A stretch of DNA of 64,000 nucleotides from Luidia sarsii (Eukaryota; Echinodermata; Asteroidea; Paxillosida; Luidiidae). Each line of letters opens with the position of its first letter. The stretch's first letter is position 1. This document shows positions 31,201-44,500 of the stretch, one piece after another. The position numbers and the translations under genes were made by a program. Below the pieces are notes generated by a model. The model saw only the letters and a program-made list of their open reading frames with translations, did no database searches and was not told the origin of the DNA. The DNA lies in assembly GCA_949987565.1 (NCBI GenBank), contig OX465107.1, positions 13,265,051 to 13,329,050 of the forward strand, read 5' to 3'.

Positions 31201-34200
31201 ATCCTAGCCCCAATCCTACCACTCATCCCCAGTCCCCATCCTAGTCCCCATCCTAGCCCCAATCCTAGCTCAATCCGAGCCCAATCCGAGCCCCACCCGA
31301 ACCCCAACCGAGCTCCATCCGAGCTTCATCCTAGCCCCAATCCTAGCCCCTATCCTAGTCCCGATCCTAGCCCCAATCTTAGCCCCAATCCTGGCCCCCA
31401 TCCTAGCCCAATCCGAGCCCCATCCTAGCCCTATCCCTAGCCTCGATCCTAGCTCCCATCCTATCCCCACCCAAACCCCATCCTAGCCCAATCCCTAGCT
31501 CCTTCCCTAGTCCCCATGCTATCCCCATCCTACGTCTATCCCTAGCCCCCCGAGCCCCCATCCTAGCCCCCATCCTAGTCCCAATCCTAGCCCCTATCCT
31601 AGCCCCAATCCTAGCCCCCATCCTGGCCCCGTCCTAGTCCCAATCCTAGCACCCATTCTAGCCCCTACCCTAGCCACCATCCTAGTCCCATCCTAGCCCC
31701 CATCCTAGCCCCCATCCAAGCCTCCATCCTAGCCCCCATCCGAGCCCAATCAGAGCCCCATCATATCCCCATTCCTAGCTCCATCTTAGCCCCCATCCTA
31801 GCCCCCATCCTAGCCCAACCCTAGCACCCATCCCTAGTCACAATCCTAGTCCCCATTCAAGCCCCCGTCCTAGCCCCATCCGAGCTCCATCCTAGCCCCC
31901 ATCCGAGCCCCAACCGAGCCCAATCAGAGCCCCATCATATCCCCATTCCTAGCTCCATCTTAGCCCCCATCCTAGCCCCCATCCTAGCCCAACCCTAGCA
32001 CCCATCCCTAGTCACAATCCTAGTCCCCATCGAAGCCCCCGTCCTAGCCCCATCCGAGCTCCATCCTAGCACCCATCTGAGCCCCAACCGATCCCATCCG
32101 AGCCCCATCCGAGCCACATCCTAGCACCATCCCTAGCTCCATCTCTTGTCATCATCCTAGCACCCATCCTATAGCCCAATCCCAATCCTAGCCCCCATCC
32201 TAGCCTCCATCGTAGCCCCCATCAGAGCCCCATCCGAGCCACATCCTAGCCCCCATTCCTAGCTATATCCTAGCCCCTAGCCCAATCCTTGCACCCGCCC
32301 TAGTCCGCACCCTAGCTCCCACCCTACCCACCAATCTACCCCCATCCTAGCCCCATCCTAGCCCCCATCCTAGCCCCCATCCTAGCCCCCATCCGAGCCC
32401 CATCCTAGCCCCAATCCTAGCCCAATCCTAGCCCAATCCGAGCCAAATCCGAGCCCCATCCGAGCCCAATCCGAGCCCAATTCTAGCCCCATCCCTAGCT
32501 CCATCCTAGCCCCCATCCTAGCCCCCATCGCTAGTCCCCATCCTAGCCCCAATCCTAGCCCAATCCGAGCCCAATCCGAGCCCCATCCGAGCCCCATCCG
32601 AGCCTCATCCGAGCCCCATCCTAGCCCCACCCGAGGCCCCATCCCTAGTCACAATCCTAGTCCCCATCGGAGCCCCATCCGATCCCATTCCTAGCCCCAT
32701 CCCTAGCTCCATCCTAGCCCCATCCTAGCCCCCATCCTAGCCCCCATCCTAGCCCCCATCCTAGCCTCCATCCTAGCCCCCATCCTAGCCACATCGTAGC
32801 CACTATCCTAGACCCCATCTTAGCCCCAATCCTAGCACCCCATCCTAGCCCCCATCCTAGCCCCCATCCGAGCCCAATCCGAGCCCCATCAGAGCCCAAT
32901 CCTAGCCCCATCCCTAGCTCCATCCTAGCCCCCATCCTAGCCCCCATCGCTAGTCCCCATCCTAGTCCCCATCCTAGCCCCAATCCTAGCCCAATCCGAG
33001 CCAAATCCGAGCCCCGTCCCTAGCTCCATCCTAGCCCACATCACTAGTCCCCATCCTAGCCCCAATCCTAGCCCAATCCGAGCCCAATTCGAGTCCAATC
33101 CGAGCCCCATCCGAGCCCCATCCGAGCCCCATCCTAGCCCGATCCTAACCCTACCCGAGGCCCCATCCCTAGTCACAATCCTAGTCCCCATCGGAGCTCC
33201 ATCCGATCTCATTCCTAGCCCCATCCCTAGCTCCATTCTAGCACCCATCCTAGCCCCCATCACTAGTCCCCATCCTAGTCCTCATCCTAGCCCCAATTCT
33301 AGCCCAATCCGACCCCACCCGAACCCCATCCGAGCCCCATCCGAGCTCCATCCTAGCCCTCATCCTAGCCCCTATCCTAGTCCCGATCCTAGTCCCAATC
33401 TTAGCCCCCATCCTAGCCCCCATTCTAGCCCAATCCGAGCCCCATCCTAGCCCTATCCCTAGCCTCGATCCTAGCTCCCATCCTATCCCCACCCAAACCC
33501 CATCCTAGCCCAATCCCTAGCTCCTTCCCTAGTCCCCATGCTATCCCCATCCTACGTCTATCCCTAGCCCCCCGAACCCCCATCCTAGCCCCCATCCTAG
33601 TCCCAATCCTAGCCCCTATCCTAGCCCCAATCCTAGCCCCCATCCTGGCCCCATCCTAGTCCCAATCCTAGCGCTCATTCTAGCCCCTACCCTAGCCACC
33701 ATCCTAGTCCCATCCTAGCCCCCATCCTAGCCCCCATCCAAGCCTCCATCCTAGCCCCCATCCGAGCCCACTCAGAGCCCCATCATATCCCCATTCCTAG
33801 CTCCATCTTAGCCCCCATCCTAGCCCCCATCCTAGCCCAACCCTAGCACCCATCCCTAGTCACAATCCTAGTCCCCATTCAAGCCCCCGTCCTAGCCCCA
33901 TCCGAGCTCCATCCTAGCCCCCATCCGAGCCCCAACCGAGCCCAATCAGAGCCCCATCATATCCCCATTCCTAGCTCCATCTTAGCCCCCATCCTAGCCC
34001 CCATCCTAGCCCAACCCTAGCACCCATCCCTAGTCACAATCCTAGTCCCCATCGAAGCCCCCGTCCTAGCCCCATCCGAGCTCCATCCTAGCACCCATCT
34101 GAGCCCCAACCGATCCCATCCGAGCCCCATCCGAGCCACATCCTAGCACCATCCCTAGCTCCATCTCTTGTCATCATCCTAGCACCCATCCTATAGCCCA

Positions 34201-37200
34201 ATCCCAATCCTAGCCCCCATCCTAGCCTCCATCGTAGCCCCCATCAGAGCCCCATCCGAGCCACATCCTAGCCCCCCATTCCTAGCTATATCCTAGCCCC
34301 TAGCCCAATCCTTGCACCCGCCCTAGTCCGCACCCTAGCTCCCACCCTACCCACCAATCTACCCCCATCCTAGCCCCATCCTAGCCCCCATCCTAGCCCC
34401 CATCCTAGCCCCCATCCGAGCCCCATCCTAGCCCCAATCCTAGCCCAATCCTAGCCCAATCCGAGCCAAATCCGAGCCCCATCCGAGCCCAATCCGAGCC
34501 CAATTCTAGCCCCATCCCTAGCTCCATCCTAGCCCCCATCCTAGCCCCCATCGCTAGTCCCCATCCTAGCCCCAATCCTAGCCCAATCCGAGCCCAATCC
34601 GAGCCCCATCCGAGCCCCATCCGAGCCTCATCCGAGCCCCATCCTAGCCCCACCCGAGGCCCCATCCCTAGTCACAATCCTAGTCCCCATCGGAGCCCCA
34701 TCCGATCCCATTCCTAGCCCCATCCCTAGCTCCATCCTAGCCCCATCCTAGCCCCCATCCTAGCCCCCATCCTAGCCCCCATCCTAGCCTCCATCCTAGC
34801 CCCCATCCTAGCCACATCGTAGCCACTATCCTAGACCCCATCTTAGCCCCAATCCTAGCACCCCATCCTAGCCCCCATCCTAGCCCCCATCCGAGCCCAA
34901 TCCGAGCCCCATCAGAGCCCAATCCTAGCCCCATCCCTAGCTCCATCCTAGCCCCCATCCTAGCCCCCATCGCTAGTCCCCATCCTAGTCCCCATCCTAG
35001 CCCCAATCCTAGCCCAATCCGAGCCAAATCCGAGCCCCGTCCCTAGCTCCATCCTAGCCCACATCACTAGTCCCCATCCTAGCCCCAATCCTAGCCCAAT
35101 CCGAGCCCAATTCGAGTCCAATCCGAGCCCCATCCGAGCCCCATCCGAGCCCCATCCTAGCCCGATCCTAACCCTACCCGAGGCCCCATCCCTAGTCACA
35201 ATCCTAGTCCCCATCGGAGCTCCATCCGATCTCATTCCTAGCCCCATCCCTAGCTCCATTCTAGCACCCATCCTAGCCCCCATCACTAGTCCCCATCCTA
35301 GTCCTCATCCTAGCCCCAATTCTAGCCCAATCCGACCCCACCCGAACCCCATCCGAGCCCCATCCGAGCTCCATCCTAGCCCTCATCCTAGCCCCTATCC
35401 TAGTCCCGATCCTAGTCCCAATCTTAGCCCCCATCCTAGCCCCCATTCTAGCCCAATCCGAGCCCCATCCTAGCCCTATCCCTAGCCTCGATCCTAGCTC
35501 CCATCCTATCCCCACCCAAACCCCATCCTAGCCCAATCCCTAGCTCCTTCCCTAGTCCCCATGCTATCCCCATCCTACGTCTATCCCTAGCCCCCCGAAC
35601 CCCCATCCTAGCCCCCATCCTAGTCCCAATCCTAGCCCCTATCCTAGCCCCAATCCTAGCCCCCATCCTGGCCCCATCCTAGTCCCAATCCTAGCGCTCA
35701 TTCTAGCCCCTACCCTAGCCACCATCCTAGTCCCATCCTAGCCCCCATCCTAGCCCCCATCCAAGCCTCCATCCTAGCCCCCATCCGAGCCCACTCAGAG
35801 CCCCATCATATCCCCATTCCTAGCTCCATCTTATCCCCCATCCTAGCCCCCATCCTAGCCCAACCCTAGCACCCATCCCTAGTCACAATCCTAGTCCCCA
35901 TCCAAGCCCCCGTCCTAGCCCCATCCGAGCTCCATCCTAGCACCCATCTGAGCCCCAACCGAGCCCATCCGAGCCCCATCCGAGCCACATCCTAGCACCA
36001 TCCCTAGCTCCATCTCTTGTCATCATCCTAGCACCCATCCTATAGCCCAATCCCAATCCGAGCCCCATCCCTAGCTCCATCCTAGCCCACATCGCTAGTC
36101 CCCATCCTAGCCCCAATCCTAGCCCAATCCGAGCCCCATCCGAGCCCTATCCTAGCCCGATCCTAACCCCACCCGAGGCCCCATCCCTAGTCACAATCCT
36201 AGTCCCCATCAAAGCCTCCGTCCTAGTCCCATCCGAGCTCCATCCTAGCCCCCATCCGAGCCCCAACCGAGCCCAATCAGAGCCCCATCATATCCCCATT
36301 CCTAGCTCCATCTTAGCCCCCATCCTAGCCCCCATCCTAGCCCAACCCTAGCACCCATCCCTAGTCACAATCCTAGTCCCCATCGAAGCCCCCGTCCTAG
36401 CCCCATCCGAGCTCCATCCTAGCACCCATCTGAGCCCCAACCGATCCCATCCGAGCCCCATCCGAGCCACATCCTAGCACCATCCCTAGCTCCATCTCTT
36501 GTCATCATCCTAGCACCCATCCTATAGCCCAATCCCAATCCTAGCCCCCATCCTAGCCTCCATCGTAGCCCCCATCAGAGCCCCATCCGAGCCACATCCT
36601 AGCCCCCCATTCCTAGCTATATCCTAGCCCCTAGCCCAATCCTTGCACCCGCCCTAGTCCCCACCCTAGCTCCCACCCTACCCACCAATCTACCCCCATC
36701 CTAGCCCCATCCTAGCCCCCATCCTAGCCCCCATCCTAGCCCCCATCCGAGCCCCATCCTAGCCCCAATCCTAGCCCAATCCTAGCCCAATCCGAGCCAA
36801 ATCCGAGCCCCATCCGAGCCCAATCCGAGCCCAATCCTAGCCCCATCCCTAGCTCCATCCTAGCCCCCATCCTAGCCCCCATCGCTAGTCCCCATCCTAG
36901 CCCCAATCCTAGCCCAATCCTAGCCCCAATCCTAGCCCAATCCGAGCCCAATCCGAGCCCCATCCGAGCCCCATCCTAGCCCCACCCGAGGCCCCATCCC
37001 TAGTCACAATCCTAGTCCCCATCGGAGCCCCATCCGATCCCATTCCTAGCCCCATCCCTAGCTCCATCCTAGCCCCATCCTAGTCCCCATCCTAGCCCCC
37101 ATCCTAGCCCCCATCCTATAGCCCAATCCCAATCCTAGCCCCCATCCTAGCCTCCATCGTAGCCCCCATCAGAGCCCCATCCGAGCCACATCCTAGCCCC

Positions 37201-37900
37201 CCATTCCTAGCTATATCCTAGCCCCTAGCCCAATCCTTGCACCCGCCCTAGTCCCCACCCTAGCTCCCACCCTACCCACCAATCTACCCCCATCCTAGCC
37301 CCATCCTAGCCCCCATCCTAGCCCCCATCCTAGCCCCCATCCGAGCCCCATCCTAGCCCCAATCCTAGCCCAATCCTAGCCCAATCCGAGCCAAATCCGA
37401 GCCCCATCCGAGCCCAATCCGAGCCCAATCCTAGCCCCATCCCTAGCTCCATCCTAGCCCCCATCCTAGCCCCCATCGCTAGTCCCCATCCTAGCCCCAA
37501 TCCTAGCCCAATCCGAGCCCAATCCGAGCCCCATCCTAGCCCCACCCGAGGCCCCATTCCTAGTCACAATCCTAGTCCCCATCGGAGCCCCATTCGATCC
37601 CATTCCTAGCCCCATCCCTAGCTCCATCCTAGCCCCATCCTAGCCCCCATCCTAGCCCCCATCCTAGCCCCCATCCTAGCCTCCATCCTAGCCCCCATCC
37701 TAGCCACATCGTAGCCACTATCCTAGACCCCATCTTAGCCCCAATCCTAGCACCCCATCCTAGCCCCCATCCTAGCCCCCATCCGAGCCCAATCCGAGCC
37801 CCATCAGAGCCCAATCCTAGCCCCATCCCTAGCTCCATCCTAGCCCCCATCCTAGCCCCACCAGAGCCCCATCCTAGCCCAATCCCTAGCTCCTTCCCCA
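31201..37900 (+). repeat. higher-order repeat block, 2022/2023-bp period
   Basis: The rare word TACGTCTATC occurs at 31531, 33553 and 35576 (spacing 2022 and 2023). CCCCCATCGCTAGTCCCCATCC... at 32941 recurs at 34964 (2023). Long runs between these points are identical apart from isolated changes. From about 35.9 to 37.9 kb the pattern is broken by shorter deletions and reused segments. Confidence 0.9.
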
Positions 37901-38599
37901 ATCCCCATCCTAGTCCCCATCCTAGCCCCTATCCTAGCCCCGATCCTAGCCACCATCCTAGCCCCCATCCTAGTCCCCATCCTAGCCCCTATCCTAACCA
38001 CCATCCTAGTCCCCATTCTAGCCCCCATCCTAGCCCCCATCCAAGCCTCCATCCTAGCCCCCATCCGAGCCCCATCAGAGCCCCATCATATCCCCATTCC
38101 TATAGCTCCATCTTAGCCCCCATCCTAGCCCCCATCATAGCCCCCATCCTAGCCCAACCATAGCCCCCATCACTAGTCACAATCCTAGTCCCCATCCTAG
38201 CCCCCGTCCTAGCCCCATCCGAGCTCCATCCTAGCCACCATCCGAGCCCCATCAGAGCCCATCAGAGCCCCATCCGAGCCACATCCTAGCCCCATTCCTA
38301 GCTCCATCCTAGCCCCCATCCTAGCCCCATCGAAGCCCCCATCCCTAGTCTGAATCCTAGTCCCGTCCTAGCCCCATCCTAGCCCCATCCTAGCCCCACC
38401 CAAGGCCCCATCCCTAGTCACAATCCTAGTCCCCATCCTAGCCCCCGTCCCTGCCCCATCCGAGCTCCATCCTAGCCCCTATCCTAGCCCCTATCCTAGC
38501 TCCCATCCTAGCCCCACTCCGAGCCCCATCCTAGCCCCATTCCCAGCTCCATTCTAGCCCTTATACTAGCCCCATCCTAGCCCCCATCCCTAGTCCAAA

Positions 38600-41500
38600 T
38601 CCTAGTCCCCATCCTAGCCCCGTCATTTCACGTCCAAGCCCCATCCTAGCCCCCATCTGATTCCCATCCTATCCCCATCCGAGCCCCATCCTAGCCCAAT
38701 CCCTAGCACCATCCTAGCCTCCGTCTTAGCCCCCATTCTAGCACCATCCTAGCCCCATCCAAGCCTCACCTCAGCCCCCATTCTAACCCCATCCCTAGTA
38801 CCCATCCTAGCCCCCATCCTAGCCCCCATCCTAGCCCTATTCGAGCCCCATCCTAGCCCCATTCTAGTCCCATCCCAGCCCCATCCCTAGTCCCCATCCT
38901 AGTCTCCATCCCAGCCCAAATCCTAGCCCCATCCGAGCCCCATCCCAGCCACATCCCAGCCCCCATCATAGCACCATCCTAGCTCACATCCTAGCCCCAT
39001 CCTAACTCAATTCCTAGCTCCAACTCTAGTCCAAATTATAGTGCCCATCCTCGCCCCCATCCTATCCCCACCAGAGCCCCATCCTAGCCCAATCCCTAGC
39101 TCCTTCCCCAATCCCCTTCCTAGTCCCCATCCTAGCCCCTATCCTAGCCCCCATCCTAGCCACCATCCTAGCCCCCATCCTAGTCCCCATCCTAGCCCCT
39201 ATCCTAGCCACCATCCTAGTCCCCATCCTAGCCCCCATCCTAGCCCCCATCCAAGCCTCCATCCTAGCCCCCATCCGAGCCCCATCAGAGCCCCATCATA
39301 TCCCCATTCCTATAGCTCCATCTTAGCCCCCATCATAGCCCCCATCATAGCCCCCATCCTAGCCCAACCATAGCCCCCATCACTAGTCACAATCCCAGTC
39401 CCCATCCTAGCCCCCGTCCTAGCCCCATCCGAGCTCCATCCTAGCCCCCATCCGAGCCCCATCAGAGCCCATCAGAGCCCCATCCGAGCCACATCCTAGC
39501 CCCATTCCTAGCTCCATCCTAGCCCCCATCCTAGCCCCATCGAAGCCCCCATCCCTAGTCTGAATCCTAGTCCCGTCCTAGCCCCATCCGAGCCCCATCC
39601 GAGCCCCCATTCAAGCCCCATCATAGCCCCCATCCTAGCCCCATCCTAGCCCCACCCTAGGCCCCATCCCTAGTCACAATCCTAGTCCCCATCCTAGCCC
39701 CCGTCCTTGCCCCATCCGAGCTCCATCCTAGCCGCGCCCCCATCCGAGCCCCATCCGAGCCCATCAGAGCCCCATCCTAGCCCCCATCCTATCCCCACCA
39801 GAGCCCCATCCTAGCCCAATCCCTAGCTCCTTCCCCAATCCCCATCCGAGTCCCCATCCTAGCCCCTATCCTAGCCCCCATCCTAGCCACCATCCTAGCC
39901 CCCATCCTAGTCCCCATCCTAGCCCCTATCCTAGCCACCATCCTAGTCCCCATCCTAGCCCCCATCCTAGCCCCCATCCAAGCCTCCATCCTAGCCCCCA
40001 TCCGAGCCCCATCAGAGCCCCATCATATCCCCATTCCTATAGCTCCATCTTAGCCCCCATCATAGCCCCCATCATAGCCCCCATCCTAGCCCCCATCCTA
40101 GCCCAACCATAGCCCCCATCACTAGTCACAATCCTAGTCCCCATCCTAGCCCCCGTCCTAGCCCCATCCGAGCTCCATCCTAGCCCCCATCCGAGCCCCA
40201 TCAGAGCCCATCAGAGCCCCATCCGAGCCACATCCTAGCCCCATTCCTAGCTCCATCTTAGCCCCCATCCTAGCCCCATCGAAGCCCCCATCCCTAGTCT
40301 GAATCCTAGTCCCGTCCTAGCCCCATCCGAGCCCCATCCGAGCCCCCATTCAAGCCCCATCATAGCCCCCATCCTAGCCCCATCCTAGCCCCACCCTAGG
40401 CCCCATCCCTAGTCACAATCCTAGTCCCCATCCTAGCCCCCGTCCTTGCCCCATCCGAGCTCCATCCTAGCCCCTATCCAAGCCCCTATCCTAGCTCCCA
40501 TCCTAGCCCCACTCCGAGCCCCATCCTAGCCCCATTCCCAGCTCCATCCTAGCCCTTATACTAGCCCCATCCTAGCCCCCATCCCTAGTCCAAATCCTAG
40601 TCCCCATCCTAGCCCCGTCATTTCACGTCCAAGCCCCATCCTAGCCCCCATCTGATTTCCATCCTATCCCCATCCGAGCACCATCCTAGCCCAATCCAAG
40701 CCTCACCTCAGCCCCCATTCTAACCCCATCCCTAGTACCCATCCTAGCCCCCATCCTAGCCCCCATCCTAGCCCTATTCGAGCCCCATCCTAGCCCCATT
40801 CTAGTCCCATCCCAGCCCCATCCCTAGTCCCCATCCTAGTCTCCATCCCAGCCCAAATCCTAGCCCCATCCGAGCACCATCCCAGCCACATCCCAGCCCC
40901 CATCATAGCACCATCCTAGCTCACATCCTAGCCCCATCCTAACTCAATTCCTAGCTCCAACTCTAGTCCAAATTATAGTGCCCATCCTAGCCCCCATCCT
41001 AGTCCCAATCCTAGCCCCTATCCTAGCTCCAATCCTAGCCCCCATCCTAGCCCCATCCTAGTCCCAATCCTAGCCCCATCCTAGCCCCTATCCTAGCCAT
41101 GCACCATCCTAGTCCCGATCCTAGCACCCATCCTAGCCCCCATCCAAGCCTCCATCCTAGCCCCCATCCGAGCCCAATCAGAGCCCCATCATATCCCCAT
41201 TCCTAGCTCCATCTTAGCCCCCATCCTAGCCCCCATCCTAGCCCAACCCTAGCACCCATCCCTAGTCACAATCCTAGTCCCCATCCAAGCCCCCGTCCTA
41301 GCCCCATCCGAGCTCCATCCTAGCCCCCATCCGAGCCCCAACCAAACCCAATCAGAGCCCCATCAGAGCCACATCCTAGCACCATCCCTAGCTCCATCTC
41401 TTGTCATCATCCTAGCACCCATCCTATAGACCAATCCCAATCCTAGCCCCAATCCTAGCCTCCATCGTAGCCCCCATCAGAGCCCCATCCGAGCCACATC

Positions 41501-44500
41501 CTAGCCCCATTCCTAGCTATATCCTAGCCCCTAGCCCAATCCTTGCACCCGCCCTAGTCCCCACCCTAGCTCCCATCCTACCCACCAATCTACCCCCATC
41601 CTAGCCCCATCCTAGCCCCATACTAGCCCCCATCCTAGCCCCCATCCTAGCCCCATCCTAGCCCCCATCCTAGCCCCCATCCTAGCCCCCATCCTAGCCC
41701 CCATCCTAGCCTCCATCCTAGCCCCTATCCTAGTCCCGATCCTAGTCCCAATCTTAGCCCCCATCCTAGCCCCCATCCTAGCCCAATCCGAGCCCCATCC
41801 TAGCCCCATCCCTAGCCTCCATCCTAGCCCCCATCCTATCCCCACCAGAGCCCCATCCTAGCCTAATCCCTAGCTCCTTCCCTAGTCCCCATCCTATCCC
41901 TCACCCTAGCTCTATCCCTAGCCCCAATCCGAGCCCCCATCCTAGCCCCCATCCTAGTCCCCAACCTAGCCCCTATCCTAGCCCCAATCCTAGCCACCAT
42001 CCTAGCCCCCATCCTAGTCCCCATCCTAGCCCCTATCCTAGCCACCATCCTAGTCCCCATCCTAGCCCCCATCCTAGCCCCCATCCAAGCCTCAATCCTT
42101 GCCCCCATCCGAGCCCCATCAGAGCCCCATCATATCCCCATTCCTAGCTCCATCTTAGCCCCCATCCTAGCCCACATCATAGCCCCCATCCTAGCCCAAC
42201 CATAGCCCCCATCACTAGTCACAATCCTAGTCCCCATCCTAGCCCCCGTCCTAGCCCCATCCGAGCTCCATCCTAGCCCCCATCCGAGCCCCATCCGAGC
42301 CCATCAGAGCCCCATCTGAGCCACATCCTAGCCCCATTCCTAGCTCCATCCTAGCCCCCATCCTAGACCCATCGAAGTCCCCATCCCTAGTCTGAATCCT
42401 AGTCCTGTCCTAGCCCCATCTGAGCCCAATCCGAGCCCCCATTCAAGCCCCATCATAGCCCCCATCCTAGCCCCATTCCTAGCCCCACCCTAGGCCCCAT
42501 CCCTAGTCACAATCCTAGTCCCCATCCTAGCCCCCGTCCTTGCCCCATCCGAGCTCCATCCTAGCCCCTATCCTAGCCCCTATCCTAGCTCCCATCCTAG
42601 CCCCCATCGTAGACCCCATCCTAGCCCCCATCCTAGCCTCCATCCAATTCCCACTCCGAGCCCCATTCCCAGCTCCATCCTAGCCCCCATACTAGCCCCA
42701 TCCTAGCCCCCATCCCTAGTCCAAATCCTAGTCCCCATCCTAGCCCCGTCATTTCACGTCCAAGCCCCATCCTAGCCCCCATCTGATTCCCATCCTATCC
42801 CCATCCGAGCCCCATCCTAACCCAATCCCTAGCACCATCCTAGCCACCGTCTTAGCCCCCATTCTAGCACCATCCTAGCCCCATCCAAGCCTCACCTCAG
42901 CCCCCATCCTAACCCCATCCCTAGTACCCATCCTAGCCCCCATCCTAGCCCCCATCCTAGCCCTATTCGAGCCCCGTCCTAGCCCATTCTAGCCCCATCC
43001 CAGCCCCATCCCTAGTCCCCATCCTAGTCTCCATCCCAGCCCAAATCCTAGCCCCATCCGAGCCCCATCCCAGCCACATCCCAGCCCCCACCATAGCACC
43101 ATCCTAGCTCACATCCTAGCCCCCATCCTAGTCCCAATCCTAGCCCCTATCCTAGCTCTAATCCTAGCCCCCATCCTAGCCCCATCCTAGTCCCAATCCT
43201 AGCCCCATCCTAGCCCCTATCCTAGCCACCATCCTAGTCCCCATCCTAGACCCATCCTAGCCCCCATCCAAGCCTCCATCCTACCCCCCATCCGAGCCCA
43301 CTCAGAGCCCCACCATATCCCCATTCCTAGCTCCATCTTAGCCCCCATCCTAGCCCCCATCCTAGCCCAACCCTAGCACCCATCCCTAGTCACAATCCTA
43401 GTCCCCATCCAAGCCCCCGTCCTAGCCCCATCCGAGCTCCATCCTAGCCCCCATCCGAGCCCCAACCGAGCCCAATCAGAGCCCCATCCGAGCCACATCC
43501 TAGCACCATCCCTAGCTCCATCTCTTGTCATCATCCTAGCACCCATCCTATAGCCCAATCCCAATCCTAGCCCCCATCCTAGCCTCCATCGTAGCCCCCA
43601 TCAGAGCCCCATCCGAGCCACACCCTAGCCCCATTCCTAGCTATATCCTAGCCCCTAGCCCTATCCTTGCACCCGCCCTAGTCCCCACCCTAGCTCCAAT
43701 CCTACCCACCAATCTACCCCCATCCTAGCCCCCATACTAGCACCTATCCTAGTCCCGATCCTAGTCCCAATCTTAGCCCCCATCCTAGCCCCCATCCTAG
43801 CCCAATCCGAGCCCCATCCTAGCCCCATCCCTAGCCTCCATCCTAGCCCCCATCCTATCCCCACCAGAGCACCATCCTAGCCTAATCCCTAGCTCCTTCC
43901 CTAGTCCCCATCCTATCCCTCACCCTAGCTCTCTCCCTAGCCCCAATCCGAGCCCCCATCCTAGCCCCCATCCTAGTCCCCAACCTAGCCCCTATCCTAG
44001 CCCCCATCCTAGCCACCATCCTAGCCCCCATCCTAGTCCCCATCCTAGCCCCTATCCTAGCCACCATCGTAGCCCCCATCAGAGCCCCATCGGAGCCACA
44101 TCCTAGCCCCATTCCTAGCTATATCCTAGCCCCTAGCCCAATCCTTGCACCCGCCCTAGTCCCCACCCTAGCTCCAATCCTACCCACCAATCTACCCCCA
44201 TCCTAGCCCCCATCCTAGCACCTATCCTAGTCCCGATCCTAGTCCCAATCTTAGCCCCCATCCTAGCCCCCATCCTAGCCCAATCCGAGCCCCATCCTAG
44301 CCCCATCCCTAGCCTCCATCCTAGCCCCCATCCTATCCCCACCAGAGCCCCATCCTAGCCTAATCCCTAGCTCCTTCCCTAGTCCCCATCCTATCCCTCA
44401 CCCTAGCTCTCTCCCTAGCCCCAATCCGAGCCCCTATCCTAGCCCCCATCCTAGCCACCATCCTAGCCCCCATCCTAGTCCCCATCCTAGCCCCTATCCT

